DNA of 10,559 bases from positions 1 to 10,559 of the forward strand of contig JABSRS010000085.1 of NCBI GenBank assembly GCA_013214885.1. The letters run 5' to 3'. The position numbers and the translations under genes were made by a program. Below the pieces are notes generated by a model that saw only the letters and a program-made list of their open reading frames with translations, did not search any database and had not been told where the DNA came from. The stretch is from Gammaproteobacteria bacterium (GTDB lineage Bacteria > Pseudomonadota > Gammaproteobacteria > Enterobacterales > Psychrobiaceae). Positions 1 through 6,463 of this stretch are shown here, in pieces. How positions within the stretch are numbered: position 1 is the first letter of the stretch; each line of letters begins with the position of its first letter.

Positions 1-1086
1 ACTGAAAAGTTGTTTGGTCCTTATGCGTGGGGTCGTTACGATCTACTTATTCTGCCACCAAGTTTCCCATTCGGCGGAATGGAAAACCCACGTTTATCAT
101 TTATCACCCCAACCATTATTGCCGGCGACAAATCACTGGTTAACTTAATTGCTCACGAGCTTGCTCACTCATGGTCTGGTAACTTAGTGACCAATGAAAG
201 CTGGCGCGATCTGTGGTTAAACGAAGGTTTTACTTCATATGTTGAAAACCGCATTATGGAAGAAGTATTTGGTCGTAAACGCGCGCTAATGGAACAGGCA
301 CTCGATGCCCAACATCTGCGTGAACTTGTGGCAACCATGAAACCAACCAGCGATACTGTGTTATATGTTGATTTAATGGGTCGTGACCCTGACGCGGCAT
401 TCTCAAGTATTCCTTACACTAAAGGTCAGTTGTTTTTAATCTACCTTGAGCAAAAGCTCGGTCGTGACAACTTCGATACCTTTATTAAAGCTTACTTTAA
501 GAAATTTGCATTCCAAAGTATTGGTACCACCACTTTTGTTGCATATTTAAAAGAGACTCTACTGAGTAAGCATGCTGACAAAGTGAGTGAAAAAGAAATC
601 AACGAATGGATTTATAGCGAAGGTTTACCAAGCTTCACCCCAAATCCTGTGTCTGATGTCTTTACCATTATCGATGGTCAAATTAAGGCATTTATCGCTA
701 ACACTCTTAGTGCTCAAGATTTACCAACCGGTGATTGGACCGTGCACCAGTGGCTTCACTTCTTAAATAATTTGCCACGTGACCTAGCCATCGACAACAT
801 GAGCGACCTAGATAGCGCATATCAGCTAACCACCAGCAATAACAAAGAGATTGCTCATGCGTGGTATTTACTGTCGTTACACGCGGGTTATGATGCTATC
901 TTTGACCAATTAGATGATTATTTAATTGAGATTGGTCGTCGCAAGTTAATTGTGCCACTGTATAAGCAATTGGCAACCAGCCCTAAAGGTAAAGCTTGGG
1001 CGAAAGAAGTTTACCAAACGGCTCGCCCTGGTTATCACCCACTAGCACAAGGCACCGTTGACCAAGTATTAGGTTTAACTAACTAA
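1..1086 (+). CDS. M1-family zinc metallo-aminopeptidase, LTA4-hydrolase-like (5' truncated by window)
   Basis: The frame is open from base 1, so the true start lies upstream; 361 residues are visible. The catalytic half of an M1 aminopeptidase is clear: a GGMEN exopeptidase motif (about residues 25-29 of the visible part), the zinc site HELAH (52-56) with the third ligand Glu 19 residues on in NEGF (HExxH-x18-E), and SSIPYTKG, whose Tyr (about 139) matches the catalytic Tyr of leukotriene A4 hydrolase. The last ~120 residues are helical and fit the leuk-A4-hydro C-terminal domain. Such enzymes remove N-terminal residues from peptides. The full protein is expected to be about 600 aa; a signal peptide cannot be judged because the N-terminus is missing. 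It converges on pilE and has no obvious functional tie to the pilin genes. The frame looks intact, with all metal ligands present. Confidence 0.93.
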   Translation, partial: TEKLFGPYAWGRYDLLILPPSFPFGGMENPRLSFITPTIIAGDKSLVNLIAHELAHSWSGNLVTNESWRDLWLNEGFTSYVENRIMEEVFGRKRALMEQALDAQHLRELVATMKPTSDTVLYVDLMGRDPDAAFSSIPYTKGQLFLIYLEQKLGRDNFDTFIKAYFKKFAFQSIGTTTFVAYLKETLLSKHADKVSEKEINEWIYSEGLPSFTPNPVSDVFTIIDGQIKAFIANTLSAQDLPTGDWTVHQWLHFLNNLPRDLAIDNMSDLDSAYQLTTSNNKEIAHAWYLLSLHAGYDAIFDQLDDYLIEIGRRKLIVPLYKQLATSPKGKAWAKEVYQTARPGYHPLAQGTVDQVLGLTN

Positions 1087-1104
1087 TAATATCGACTATG
1101 TCCA

Positions 1105-1122
1105 CCTTAACTGCAGTTAAGG
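1105..1122. terminator. 18-bp perfect palindrome, possible bidirectional terminator
   Basis: CCTTAACTGCAGTTAAGG reads identically on both strands and lies 18 bp after the aminopeptidase stop, between two convergent genes. It can fold as a 7-bp stem with a TGCA loop. The following bases (GCATAATTTATT) are only modestly T-rich, so it is a weak intrinsic terminator at best. It could instead be a binding site for a dimeric protein. Confidence 0.35.
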
Positions 1123-1135
1123 GCATAATTTATTG

Positions 1136-1238
1136 AAAGTGTTGGTATTTGATAAAGCAAGCTTGAGCAGCACGGATGCTGATCTAGAGTCCCCATGGAC
1201 GGGTTCACGACGACTTGCTGTTCTAATGGCAACACTTT
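1136..1238. repeat. REP/MITE-like intergenic repeat with nested inverted repeats
   Basis: Outer arms AAAGTGTTG (1136-1144) and CAACACTTT (1230-1238) are perfect 9-bp inverted repeats. Inside are AGCAAG/CTTGCT arms and two small hairpins, CAGCA-cgga-TGCTG (1168-1181) and GTCC-ccat-GGAC (1189-1200). The first arm can also pair with TACCAACACT at 1266-1275, which overlaps the last codons of pilE. The core CCATGGACGGGTTCACG resembles short dispersed intergenic repeats that I recall from Shewanella and relatives; that is from memory, and copy number was not tested. No reading frame of note lies inside it. Confidence 0.45.
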
Positions 1239-1264
1239 AGTGCAACATAGCCAAATAGATCCTA

Positions 1265-1654
1265 TTACCAACACTGGCTTGGTGTTTTATCACCATTTTG
1301 ATTTAATGTAATCTCGGTACATCCAGTATCCCCGGCCTGCGGTTTATCAGTAATAGCCTTAGCGGTTAGGGTGTATGTTGTTGCGGAATCATCGGTTATT
1401 TCGATCTGATAATAGCTTGCCGAATGCGCTTTCACATCATTGATCCCACTGCCAAAATCGTCCGCATAAACTACATTCAACATCCGATAATTTTCTTGTT
1501 CAAGTTGCATTTTTATTAGGCCATGATGCGCCTCACTGCGACGACTTTTACGCACGGCATATTGGTAGCTTGGCAGTGCAATTGCCGCTAACACACCAAT
1601 TAAAATTACTACTGTCATTAACTCGATGATACTAAAACCTAATCTGCTTTTCAT
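1265..1654 (-). CDS. pilE: Type IV minor pilin PilE
   Basis: 129-aa prepilin. The class III leader is MKSRLG, followed by the mature start FSIIE with Phe+1 and Glu+5, then a ~24-residue hydrophobic helix ending in LPSYQYAVRKSRRSEA, typical of PilE-type minor pilins. Prepilin peptidase (PilD) should cut after Gly6 and methylate Phe. The C-terminus has two Cys (GCTEITL...PSQCW*) that would form the pilin D-region disulfide; the terminal CW is common in this family. Translation could be extended to a TTG at 1690, but the ATG at 1654 is preferred: it gives the normal 6-residue leader and has GAGAAAA 4-5 bases upstream. It is divergent from the fimT operon and separated from it by about 85 bp. Its role is in the minor-pilin complex that initiates pilus assembly. 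Confidence 0.9.
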   Translation of the reverse strand: MKSRLGFSIIELMTVVILIGVLAAIALPSYQYAVRKSRRSEAHHGLIKMQLEQENYRMLNVVYADDFGSGINDVKAHSASYYQIEITDDSATTYTLTAKAITDKPQAGDTGCTEITLNQNGDKTPSQCW

Positions 1655-1738
1655 AGCTTTTCTCTGCAATATTTTAATCCTCGAATTCAAATCATAGGAT
1701 ATAATTTTTCAAACACATGGTTAATTGGGATGATATAT
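1655..1738. promoter_or_regulatory. Divergent promoter region between pilE and fimT
   Basis: This short AT-rich gap must hold the promoters for both pilE (-) and the fimT operon (+). A perfect -10-like TATAAT lies on the + strand at 1700-1705, but no convincing -35 hexamer sits 16-18 bp upstream. No clear sigma-54 GG/GC pair was found. The location is certain from gene orientation; the promoter elements are weak. Confidence 0.35.
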
Positions 1739-2167
1739 ATGAGAAAGGGAACTTCTCTTCTTCAAGGGGGATTTAGTTTAATCGAACTAATTATTGTGGT
1801 GATTTTACTCACCATATCATTGACCCTAGCGGCGCCATCATTTCAAGATACCATTGAACGCCAACGTCTCAATGGCTTAGGTGATAACCTTCATTTTCTG
1901 TTTAAATTAGCCAAATCACAAGCCGCCAAACAAAACACCATGATCTACGCGGTTTATCAAATAGATTCAAAAAATAGCCAGCAATGGTGTGTTGGGCTTA
2001 GTGACAGTGACCCGAAATGTAATTGTAACCTCGCCGATTCCTGTTTAGTTGAGAATAACCAACGAATAATAAATTCAGCGGTAATCCAGTGTCAATTCGA
2101 CCAGACCGTGGTCGCTCGACGGCCAGTACGGTTAATTTTTCACTGCATAACAAAGACCTTAGACTGA
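1739..2167 (+). CDS. fimT: Type IV minor pilin FimT (GspH/FimT family), frameshifted near its 3' end
   Basis: Leader MRKGTSLLQGG, then FSLIE with Phe+1 and Glu+5, then a hydrophobic helix ending LTLAAPSFQDTIERQRLNG, the usual FimT/GspH N-terminus. The middle part (QQWCVGLSDSD, then two Cys in KCNCN and one in DSC) is also typical. After about codon 110 the frame loses family resemblance and stops at 2167. The conserved FimT ending lies in another frame (see the entry at 2059-2241). An ATG at 1730 in the same frame is possible; 1739 is preferred for its leader length and the GGGA 8-11 bases upstream. Restoring one base gives a 167-aa protein, the normal family size. In Vibrio and Pseudomonas the homologue belongs to the minor-pilin set, and FimT homologues have been linked to DNA uptake. 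Whether this copy works depends on whether the frameshift is real. Confidence 0.82.
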   Translation: MRKGTSLLQGGFSLIELIIVVILLTISLTLAAPSFQDTIERQRLNGLGDNLHFLFKLAKSQAAKQNTMIYAVYQIDSKNSQQWCVGLSDSDPKCNCNLADSCLVENNQRIINSAVIQCQFDQTVVARRPVRLIFHCITKTLD

Positions 2168-2241
2168 TTCGAGCCACCATGGGTCGTGACAGGATTTGTT
2201 CACCAACCAACACCAGCTTAAGGTATCCAGTATGTCCATAA
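2059..2241 (+). pseudogene. fimT: Displaced 3' end of fimT, in a different frame
   Basis: From 2059 to the stop at 2239-2241 an open frame reads ...NNKFSGNPVSIRPDRGR, then ...VNFSLHNKDLRLI, then RATMGRDRIC and ...LRYPVCP*. This is the canonical FimT/GspH C-terminal half, including the (F)xPDRGR and MGRxRIC motifs. The displacement matches loss of one base (or gain of two) somewhere in 2059-2085, most simply in the A/T run CGAATAATAAATTC. The restored stop overlaps the pilW start by 10 bp, matching the overlaps elsewhere in the operon, which supports this being the ancestral 3' end. A base-calling error is an equally simple explanation. Confidence 0.78.
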
Positions 2242-2951
2242 AATCAGGGGATAATAGCGGTTTTAGCTTGGTTGAATTTATGATTGCCATGGCATTAAGT
2301 CTTGGCACCATGATGATGATGTTTTCCATTTATATCACTAGCTTTAGTGTCGACAACAAAAGTATAAAATACTCCCGGTTAACCGATGAAATCGCCAATA
2401 TCAGCGCGATAATCAGTGATGATTTAAAACGCGCAGGCTTTGTTAGCAATGCCGAACAACTCGTCACCACACCAAATACGGCGATTAACTTATCACGATG
2501 CGCCAACGCAGCCCAAGGTTGCAGTGACCTGGCCTTTCGTTCATTAGTCATTGCCAAGTTTGGTAATGAGGATCCTAATTCCTGTATCACCTTCGCTTAT
2601 GATCATGACAACGATGGTCGCTATAATTTTGGCAACAACAGCGATGCCATGGGCTATCGGCTCAAAAATAAAGCGATTGAGGTCCGTCAGCTAGCTAAAA
2701 CTTGTCAACAGGGCTATTGGCGCAAGTTAACCGATCCTGACTTTGTGATTATTAGTGAGCTTACTTTCAAGGCTTGTGGCCAAGCAGATGACACCAATGC
2801 CAAGTGCCAACTATTTACTTTTCCACCGCAAGCCGCCAATAGCGATAGATTTAAGGTCGAGTTTTCTTTTCGGGCAACATTGACTTCCGATCCCAGTGTT
2901 TCACAAACAACCAACCAAAGTGTGGTGGTGAAAAATGCTAGCTATCACTAA
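2232..2951 (+). CDS. pilW: Type IV minor pilin PilW
   Basis: 239-aa prepilin with leader MSIKSGDNSG, then FSLVE (Phe+1, Glu+5) and a hydrophobic helix FMIAMALSLGTMMMMFSIYI. The body has the PilW hallmarks SDDLKRAGF (residues 62-70), a run of paired cysteines (90, 97, 118, 158, 182, 192) and GYRLKNKAIEVRQ (141-153). A DHDNDG loop (124-129) followed by Asn132 resembles a calcium-binding DxDxDG turn. The start at 2232 is chosen over the upstream in-frame 2196 because it leaves a normal leader and has TTAAGG 8 bases upstream. It overlaps the restored fimT end by 10 bp and pilX by 17 bp, so translation is probably coupled. By analogy with GspJ it sits near the pilus tip. Confidence 0.88.
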   Translation: MSIKSGDNSGFSLVEFMIAMALSLGTMMMMFSIYITSFSVDNKSIKYSRLTDEIANISAIISDDLKRAGFVSNAEQLVTTPNTAINLSRCANAAQGCSDLAFRSLVIAKFGNEDPNSCITFAYDHDNDGRYNFGNNSDAMGYRLKNKAIEVRQLAKTCQQGYWRKLTDPDFVIISELTFKACGQADDTNAKCQLFTFPPQAANSDRFKVEFSFRATLTSDPSVSQTTNQSVVVKNASYH

Positions 2952-4101
2952 TCTAAAAATCAACAGCACTAACGGTGGCATTACTATTGTAATGGCGATG
3001 TTGTTGCTCGTCTTAGCGTTGGGCAGCGCAGTATATAGTGCTCAAACCAAGTTACTCGATATTCGCATTGCTAATGCCCAGTTAAGAAAAAATCAAGCGT
3101 TGTTAAATGCTGAGGCTGGTTTACTACAAACAATTGCACAACTATCAATCATGCCTCAGATCAATGATGGCATCGTCAATGACGCTCAAATATATACGGT
3201 TGAAATAAGCCCTTTACTCCAAGCTGGCTTACCCGTTGACTCACCAATGTGGCATAGTGACTTAGTGCTAAAATTAGCCGCTCAAGGCTATAGTGACGAT
3301 GGCTCAAGCACGGTGATGCTCGAGCAAAAATTGTGGCTTCATGCTATTTTACGAGCGATTCCTAATGCGACGATTACCAGCGCTGGAAAAATTAACATTG
3401 GTGGTAATTTCAGTATTGGTGCCAATCCCCATGGTGCTCAGTTAGATCTGCCACTGTCGGTTTGGAGTGCCAGTAGTATCGCTGTTAGTGGTAATGGCGC
3501 GACCTGCGCAATTGAGGAATATGACCAAGGTGATTGTCATGCTTTTGCTTATTCTAACAAGACCAAAATTAACCGCGACCTCTACCAAGATCCCCGACGC
3601 TCACTCGGCGGTAGTTTCCCCAACGATTTGCTCGATTATACTTTTGGCATCCCCAGTGACAACTACCAGGCCCTTAAGCAACTGGCGCAATCTCAACTCA
3701 CCAATTGTAATCAACTCAATGATGCGACCACTGGCTTAGTCTGGGTCAGCGGCGACTGTAAAATAAACGTCAACGCTGTTATTTCAAGCCCACAACAACC
3801 CGTGATCCTAGTTATTGAAGATGGTGACTTAATCCTTAACGGTAACGCTCAACTATTTGGCTTAGTCTATTTATTGGATACCAAGTCTTGCGCTACCAAT
3901 CTATTGGTCCAATGCAGCAAAGTAACGTTAGGGGGCAATGCTCAAATTCAAGGGGCCTTAATATCACACGCAGACATTGAGCTCTCTGGGGCTAATTTCG
4001 GGATTAGATTTAATCATGACATTTTGTCAAAAATGGAAGATCTCCAAATGGAGCAATACAGCACCATTGAATACCTTCCTGGCAGCTGGAAGGATTTTTA
4101 A
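2935..4101 (+). CDS. pilX: Type IV pilus assembly protein PilX
   Basis: 388 aa. The N-terminus NGGITIVMAMLLLVLALGS is a PilX-type membrane helix. After the GG, position 5 is Met rather than Glu, as is usual for PilX/GspK tip components that lack the conserved Glu5. The helix continues into an amphipathic stretch (QLRKNQALLNAEAGLLQ), matching the PilX_N family. The C-terminal half has repeating Gly/Asn turns (GKINIGGNFSIGANPHGA, DGDLILNGNAQLFGLVYLL, TLGGNAQIQGALISHADI) that suggest a short beta-solenoid, plus several Cys pairs. It is longer than classical PilX (about 170-200 aa), but similar large PilX-like proteins occur in the Vibrio-type cluster. It starts inside pilW and ends 3 bp before pilV. 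Inferred role: tip or priming complex partner of PilW and PilV. Confidence 0.82.
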   Translation: MLAITNLKINSTNGGITIVMAMLLLVLALGSAVYSAQTKLLDIRIANAQLRKNQALLNAEAGLLQTIAQLSIMPQINDGIVNDAQIYTVEISPLLQAGLPVDSPMWHSDLVLKLAAQGYSDDGSSTVMLEQKLWLHAILRAIPNATITSAGKINIGGNFSIGANPHGAQLDLPLSVWSASSIAVSGNGATCAIEEYDQGDCHAFAYSNKTKINRDLYQDPRRSLGGSFPNDLLDYTFGIPSDNYQALKQLAQSQLTNCNQLNDATTGLVWVSGDCKINVNAVISSPQQPVILVIEDGDLILNGNAQLFGLVYLLDTKSCATNLLVQCSKVTLGGNAQIQGALISHADIELSGANFGIRFNHDILSKMEDLQMEQYSTIEYLPGSWKDF

Positions 4102-4104
4102 CGG

Positions 4105-5652
4105 ATGAATGTTCAACCAAAAATTTACCGAGGTTTTTCACTGATTGAAATGCTAATCGGCGTATTCATCGCCTCGGTCGGTATTATTGGCGTGGTAACG
4201 CTGCAAAAGGTTTTTATTCACTCGAGTCATCAATCTAGCGCGCGAACCATCGCGATGCAATTAGTCCAACAGCAGTTTGACGCTTTTAGTTACCACAATA
4301 ATTTCGCCCAATTGTCATCGGGTCAAGACCTCGAAAACCCTATCACGGTCAACAACCATCGCTTTAACCGTAGCTGGAGTGTTATCCCGCGCTATTACAA
4401 TAAAATAACCCAGCAATGGCAAAACAACAATGTTGGCATTGTCCCGACACCCGCCATGCCAGATGCTAAAAGTATCACGGTAATCGTTACTTGGCTTGAT
4501 ATTAAAAATCAGCCTCAACAACTAAAGCAGCGTCAAATTTTGCCACGGATCTCAGCCCTTGATAATACCAGTGCCACCGTAAATTTAGGCACCATCGATA
4601 AACCTAGCGTCAAGTACATCCCTGCAATGGCCCCATTTGAGTTAACAGAAATTGAGTTAACCGAGTTTTCTGGTAGCCAAACCCAATATTTTACGATGGT
4701 GTCATCAAAGCCCCAACAACTTATCAGCAACCATAAAAATGCTATCACTCAATTTGAAACGGTTATTTTTGACCAGGACAAAAACATCCACTCGGTAATG
4801 GATTTTTCAACCATTAGTTGTCGTTGCCAATTCAAGTATCAAGCCGAGCTAGCTAAAACACCAGCCACCTTAGTGATCAGGAATAACCAAATCCACCATG
4901 ATCCAAACTCAGGACAGTTGATTAATAAAACAGTAGGTCAGGTCAGTGAACCGCATCAACCTAAACTGTGTAATAGCTGCTGCAACAATCATCATGACAG
5001 TAACCTCGCCACAGCAAAGTATGTTAAAGGTAGCAGTGCTAATCACCAACACTATAATCCGACCAATTCATTGGCGGTAACACAAGGAAAGTATATTGAG
5101 GCTTGCCGCTTTAGACGGGTTAATGGCTTTTATCAATTAGTACCCGATTGGTCACTGGTAAAGCTAACCATATTATCCCAATCATATCTTGACCATATTG
5201 ATACCAAAAAGGACTACGCGAATTACGTCAAGAAAGTGGTTAAAAATCATATCAAACAAACATCGTTTAATGAGCTTAATTTAGCCCACGATATGATCGA
5301 GGTTAACGTCCAAAGTCAGCAATTAGTTGCACGGGGTATTTATATCGATTTAGGATCTTTAAACAGCCAAGATTTAGCCAGTTTGCATGCAGCCATCGAT
5401 AACAACCAGGCCAATTGGCTGACTTTAGTGCCTTTTTATGAAGTTGACCTTAGTGCTTTAGTGACTTGGCAATCGAGTAGCCCTGACGTTGCCATTATTG
5501 AGACTAATCAGACGGTAGCCACTCTGCAGCCTATTAAAACGGGTAAAACAACGATTACAGCGGTCATTGCTCATGGCAATTTCGGACTATTAAAAAGCAC
5601 CAACCCACCCAAGATTAAGGTCGAAGATTCAGCTTGGGTTAATGTTAAATAG
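4105..5652 (+). CDS. pilV: Long type IV minor pilin PilV with Cys/His-rich insert and Ig-like C-terminus
   Basis: 515 aa. Leader MNVQPKIYRG, then FSLIE and the PilV-type helix MLIGVFIASVGIIGVVTLQKV, followed by ARTIAMQLVQQQFDAF. AGGA stands 9-12 bases before the ATG. The pilin domain runs to about residue 150 (VTWLDIKNQPQQLKQRQIL), which is where ordinary PilV ends. The ~360-residue extension has CRC at 239-241, CNSCCNNHHD at 289-298, NHQHY at 313-317 and EACRFRRVNGFYQL at 333-345. The last ~65 residues (ALVTWQSSSPDVAII, TLQPIKTGKTTITAVIA) match the pattern of a BIG2 bacterial Ig-like domain. It is the last gene of the minor-pilin operon. Export would be by insertion into the inner membrane and PilD cleavage. 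An adhesive or receptor role for the extension is inference. Confidence 0.85.
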   Translation: MNVQPKIYRGFSLIEMLIGVFIASVGIIGVVTLQKVFIHSSHQSSARTIAMQLVQQQFDAFSYHNNFAQLSSGQDLENPITVNNHRFNRSWSVIPRYYNKITQQWQNNNVGIVPTPAMPDAKSITVIVTWLDIKNQPQQLKQRQILPRISALDNTSATVNLGTIDKPSVKYIPAMAPFELTEIELTEFSGSQTQYFTMVSSKPQQLISNHKNAITQFETVIFDQDKNIHSVMDFSTISCRCQFKYQAELAKTPATLVIRNNQIHHDPNSGQLINKTVGQVSEPHQPKLCNSCCNNHHDSNLATAKYVKGSSANHQHYNPTNSLAVTQGKYIEACRFRRVNGFYQLVPDWSLVKLTILSQSYLDHIDTKKDYANYVKKVVKNHIKQTSFNELNLAHDMIEVNVQSQQLVARGIYIDLGSLNSQDLASLHAAIDNNQANWLTLVPFYEVDLSALVTWQSSSPDVAIIETNQTVATLQPIKTGKTTITAVIAHGNFGLLKSTNPPKIKVEDSAWVNVK

Positions 5653-5734
5653 CCTAAAACTGGCAATATCAACGTTCTGTTCTACACTGAACTTATCAAT
5701 TATTAACTATTAACAAAAAAAATGGAATATTGAC

Positions 5735-5827
5735 ATGACAATGGCAGGCTATTTACTGGTGGGATTATTATTAATAACTGCAATGAGTTTTTTGTTGTTG
5801 CGTGAATATTTTAGCGATAACCAATAG
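5735..5827 (+). CDS. Possible 30-aa single-pass membrane microprotein
   Basis: ATG at 5735, TAG at 5825-5827. The product starts MTMAGYLLVGLLLITAM and continues SFLLLREYFSDNQ. It has one hydrophobic helix (about residues 4-22) and a charged tail, the layout of small inner-membrane proteins. TGGAATA lies 7-13 bases before the ATG. A four-codon reading frame (ATG GAA TAT TGA, 5722-5733) ends one base before the start. No homologue is recognised, and it could be the surviving end of a larger gene cut by the adjacent insertion element. It is 82 bp after pilV and 12 bp from the element end. Confidence 0.4.
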   Translation: MTMAGYLLVGLLLITAMSFLLLREYFSDNQ

Positions 5828-5834
5828 CACCAAC

Positions 5835-6398
5835 TTAAAGGCGCTGTTCACTAATGCTGTTTCCCCCATAGGCCGCGACTAATATTTGTTGTTTATCTAG
5901 CGTTGCTTTACTTTCCCTAAACCACGCCAGGTAATTAGATAAATACTTCGTTGCTACACCTTTCATTTTTCCGTTAATTAACCGCTTATGGTCACAGTGT
6001 TTTTGTTTGGCAATCGCGACATAATACTAAGTGTTCAGTCATGTTTTCGGTTAAATTCGCTGCTATTTCTGCCGTTGTATCAACGGCTAACATCGGTTAA
6101 TCATATGGTTGCTGCGATCTATTGATAAAAGAACGGCCACTTGACCTTCCTTGGTTCGTTTATCAATGTCTCCCCCTCGTTTTCTAGGTTGACGATTTCC
6201 TATTAAAGCGTTTGTGCCTTTTTCTGAGTAGGCCATAAAAAACTCATCAACGTCAATAATTCCCGATAATTTATCGGTACTTATTTCAGTCTATAGGGCT
6301 TGAATTGACTAATGTACTACCTCTCTTTGCGCTGGAGTCATCGAAGAAAGTTGTTTCGATATCTGGGTTAATTTACTTACAAATGATTTAGTATCCAT
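5835..6398 (-). pseudogene. Degraded IS1595-family (ISXO2-like) transposase
   Basis: Read on the minus strand, separated pieces match the family. The start (ATG at 6398) gives MDTKSFVSKLTQISKQL then SSMTPAQREVVH and a TAG. There follows IIDVDEFFMAYSEKG, RKRGG and VAVLLSIDRS, which carry the first catalytic Asp. Then, in a shifted frame, LAVDTTAEIAANLTENMTEH and RLINGKMKG. The end is VATKYLSNYLAWFRESKATL to ISEQRL*. The N-terminal zinc-ribbon/helix-turn-helix part, normally about 90 residues between TPAQRE and the DDE domain, is missing. So are ~25 residues between KMKG and VATKY. With in-frame stops, frameshifts and two deletions it cannot make an active transposase. Confidence 0.75.
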
Positions 6399-6463
6399 TG
6401 CTAATAACCTCAATAAGTTAATCTCACTATTAAGTATAGACAACAGTTTTCTACAACAGCGCC
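5840..6463. mobile_element. Relic IS1595-family insertion sequence bounded by 9-bp terminal inverted repeats
   Basis: GGCGCTGTT at 5840-5848 and AACAGCGCC at 6455-6463 are perfect inverted repeats bracketing the broken transposase, as expected for IS1595-type ends. At about 624 bp it is shorter than an intact element (about 1 kb), in keeping with internal deletion. The flanking octamers (AACTTAAA left, TCATATTT right) do not match, so no target-site duplication survives; one flank was probably lost by later deletion. The transposase stop lies 3 bp outside the left repeat. Confidence 0.7.

Noticed and set aside
1655..1690. N-terminal extension of pilE to a TTG at 1690
   Set aside because: The ATG at 1654 gives a normal 6-residue prepilin leader and has its own ribosome site; the extension would be an atypical 18-residue leader.
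2059..2085. Programmed ribosomal frameshift in fimT
   Set aside because: No X XXY YYZ slippery heptamer with a downstream structure is seen in the overlap; a plain indel or sequencing error is simpler.
1998..2914. Minus-strand open frames at 2213-1998, 2590-2330 and 2914-2714
   Set aside because: They lie antisense to fimT and pilW, which have clear family motifs, and encode nothing recognisable.
3467..4748. Open frames at 3467-3739 (+), 4521-4315 (-) and 4748-4533 (-)
   Set aside because: Shadows of pilX and pilV in other frames without recognisable motifs.
4105..5652. pilV as two genes joined by mis-assembly
   Set aside because: One uninterrupted frame with even base usage, no internal start with a ribosome site, and Cys/His motifs consistent with long PilV-type proteins.
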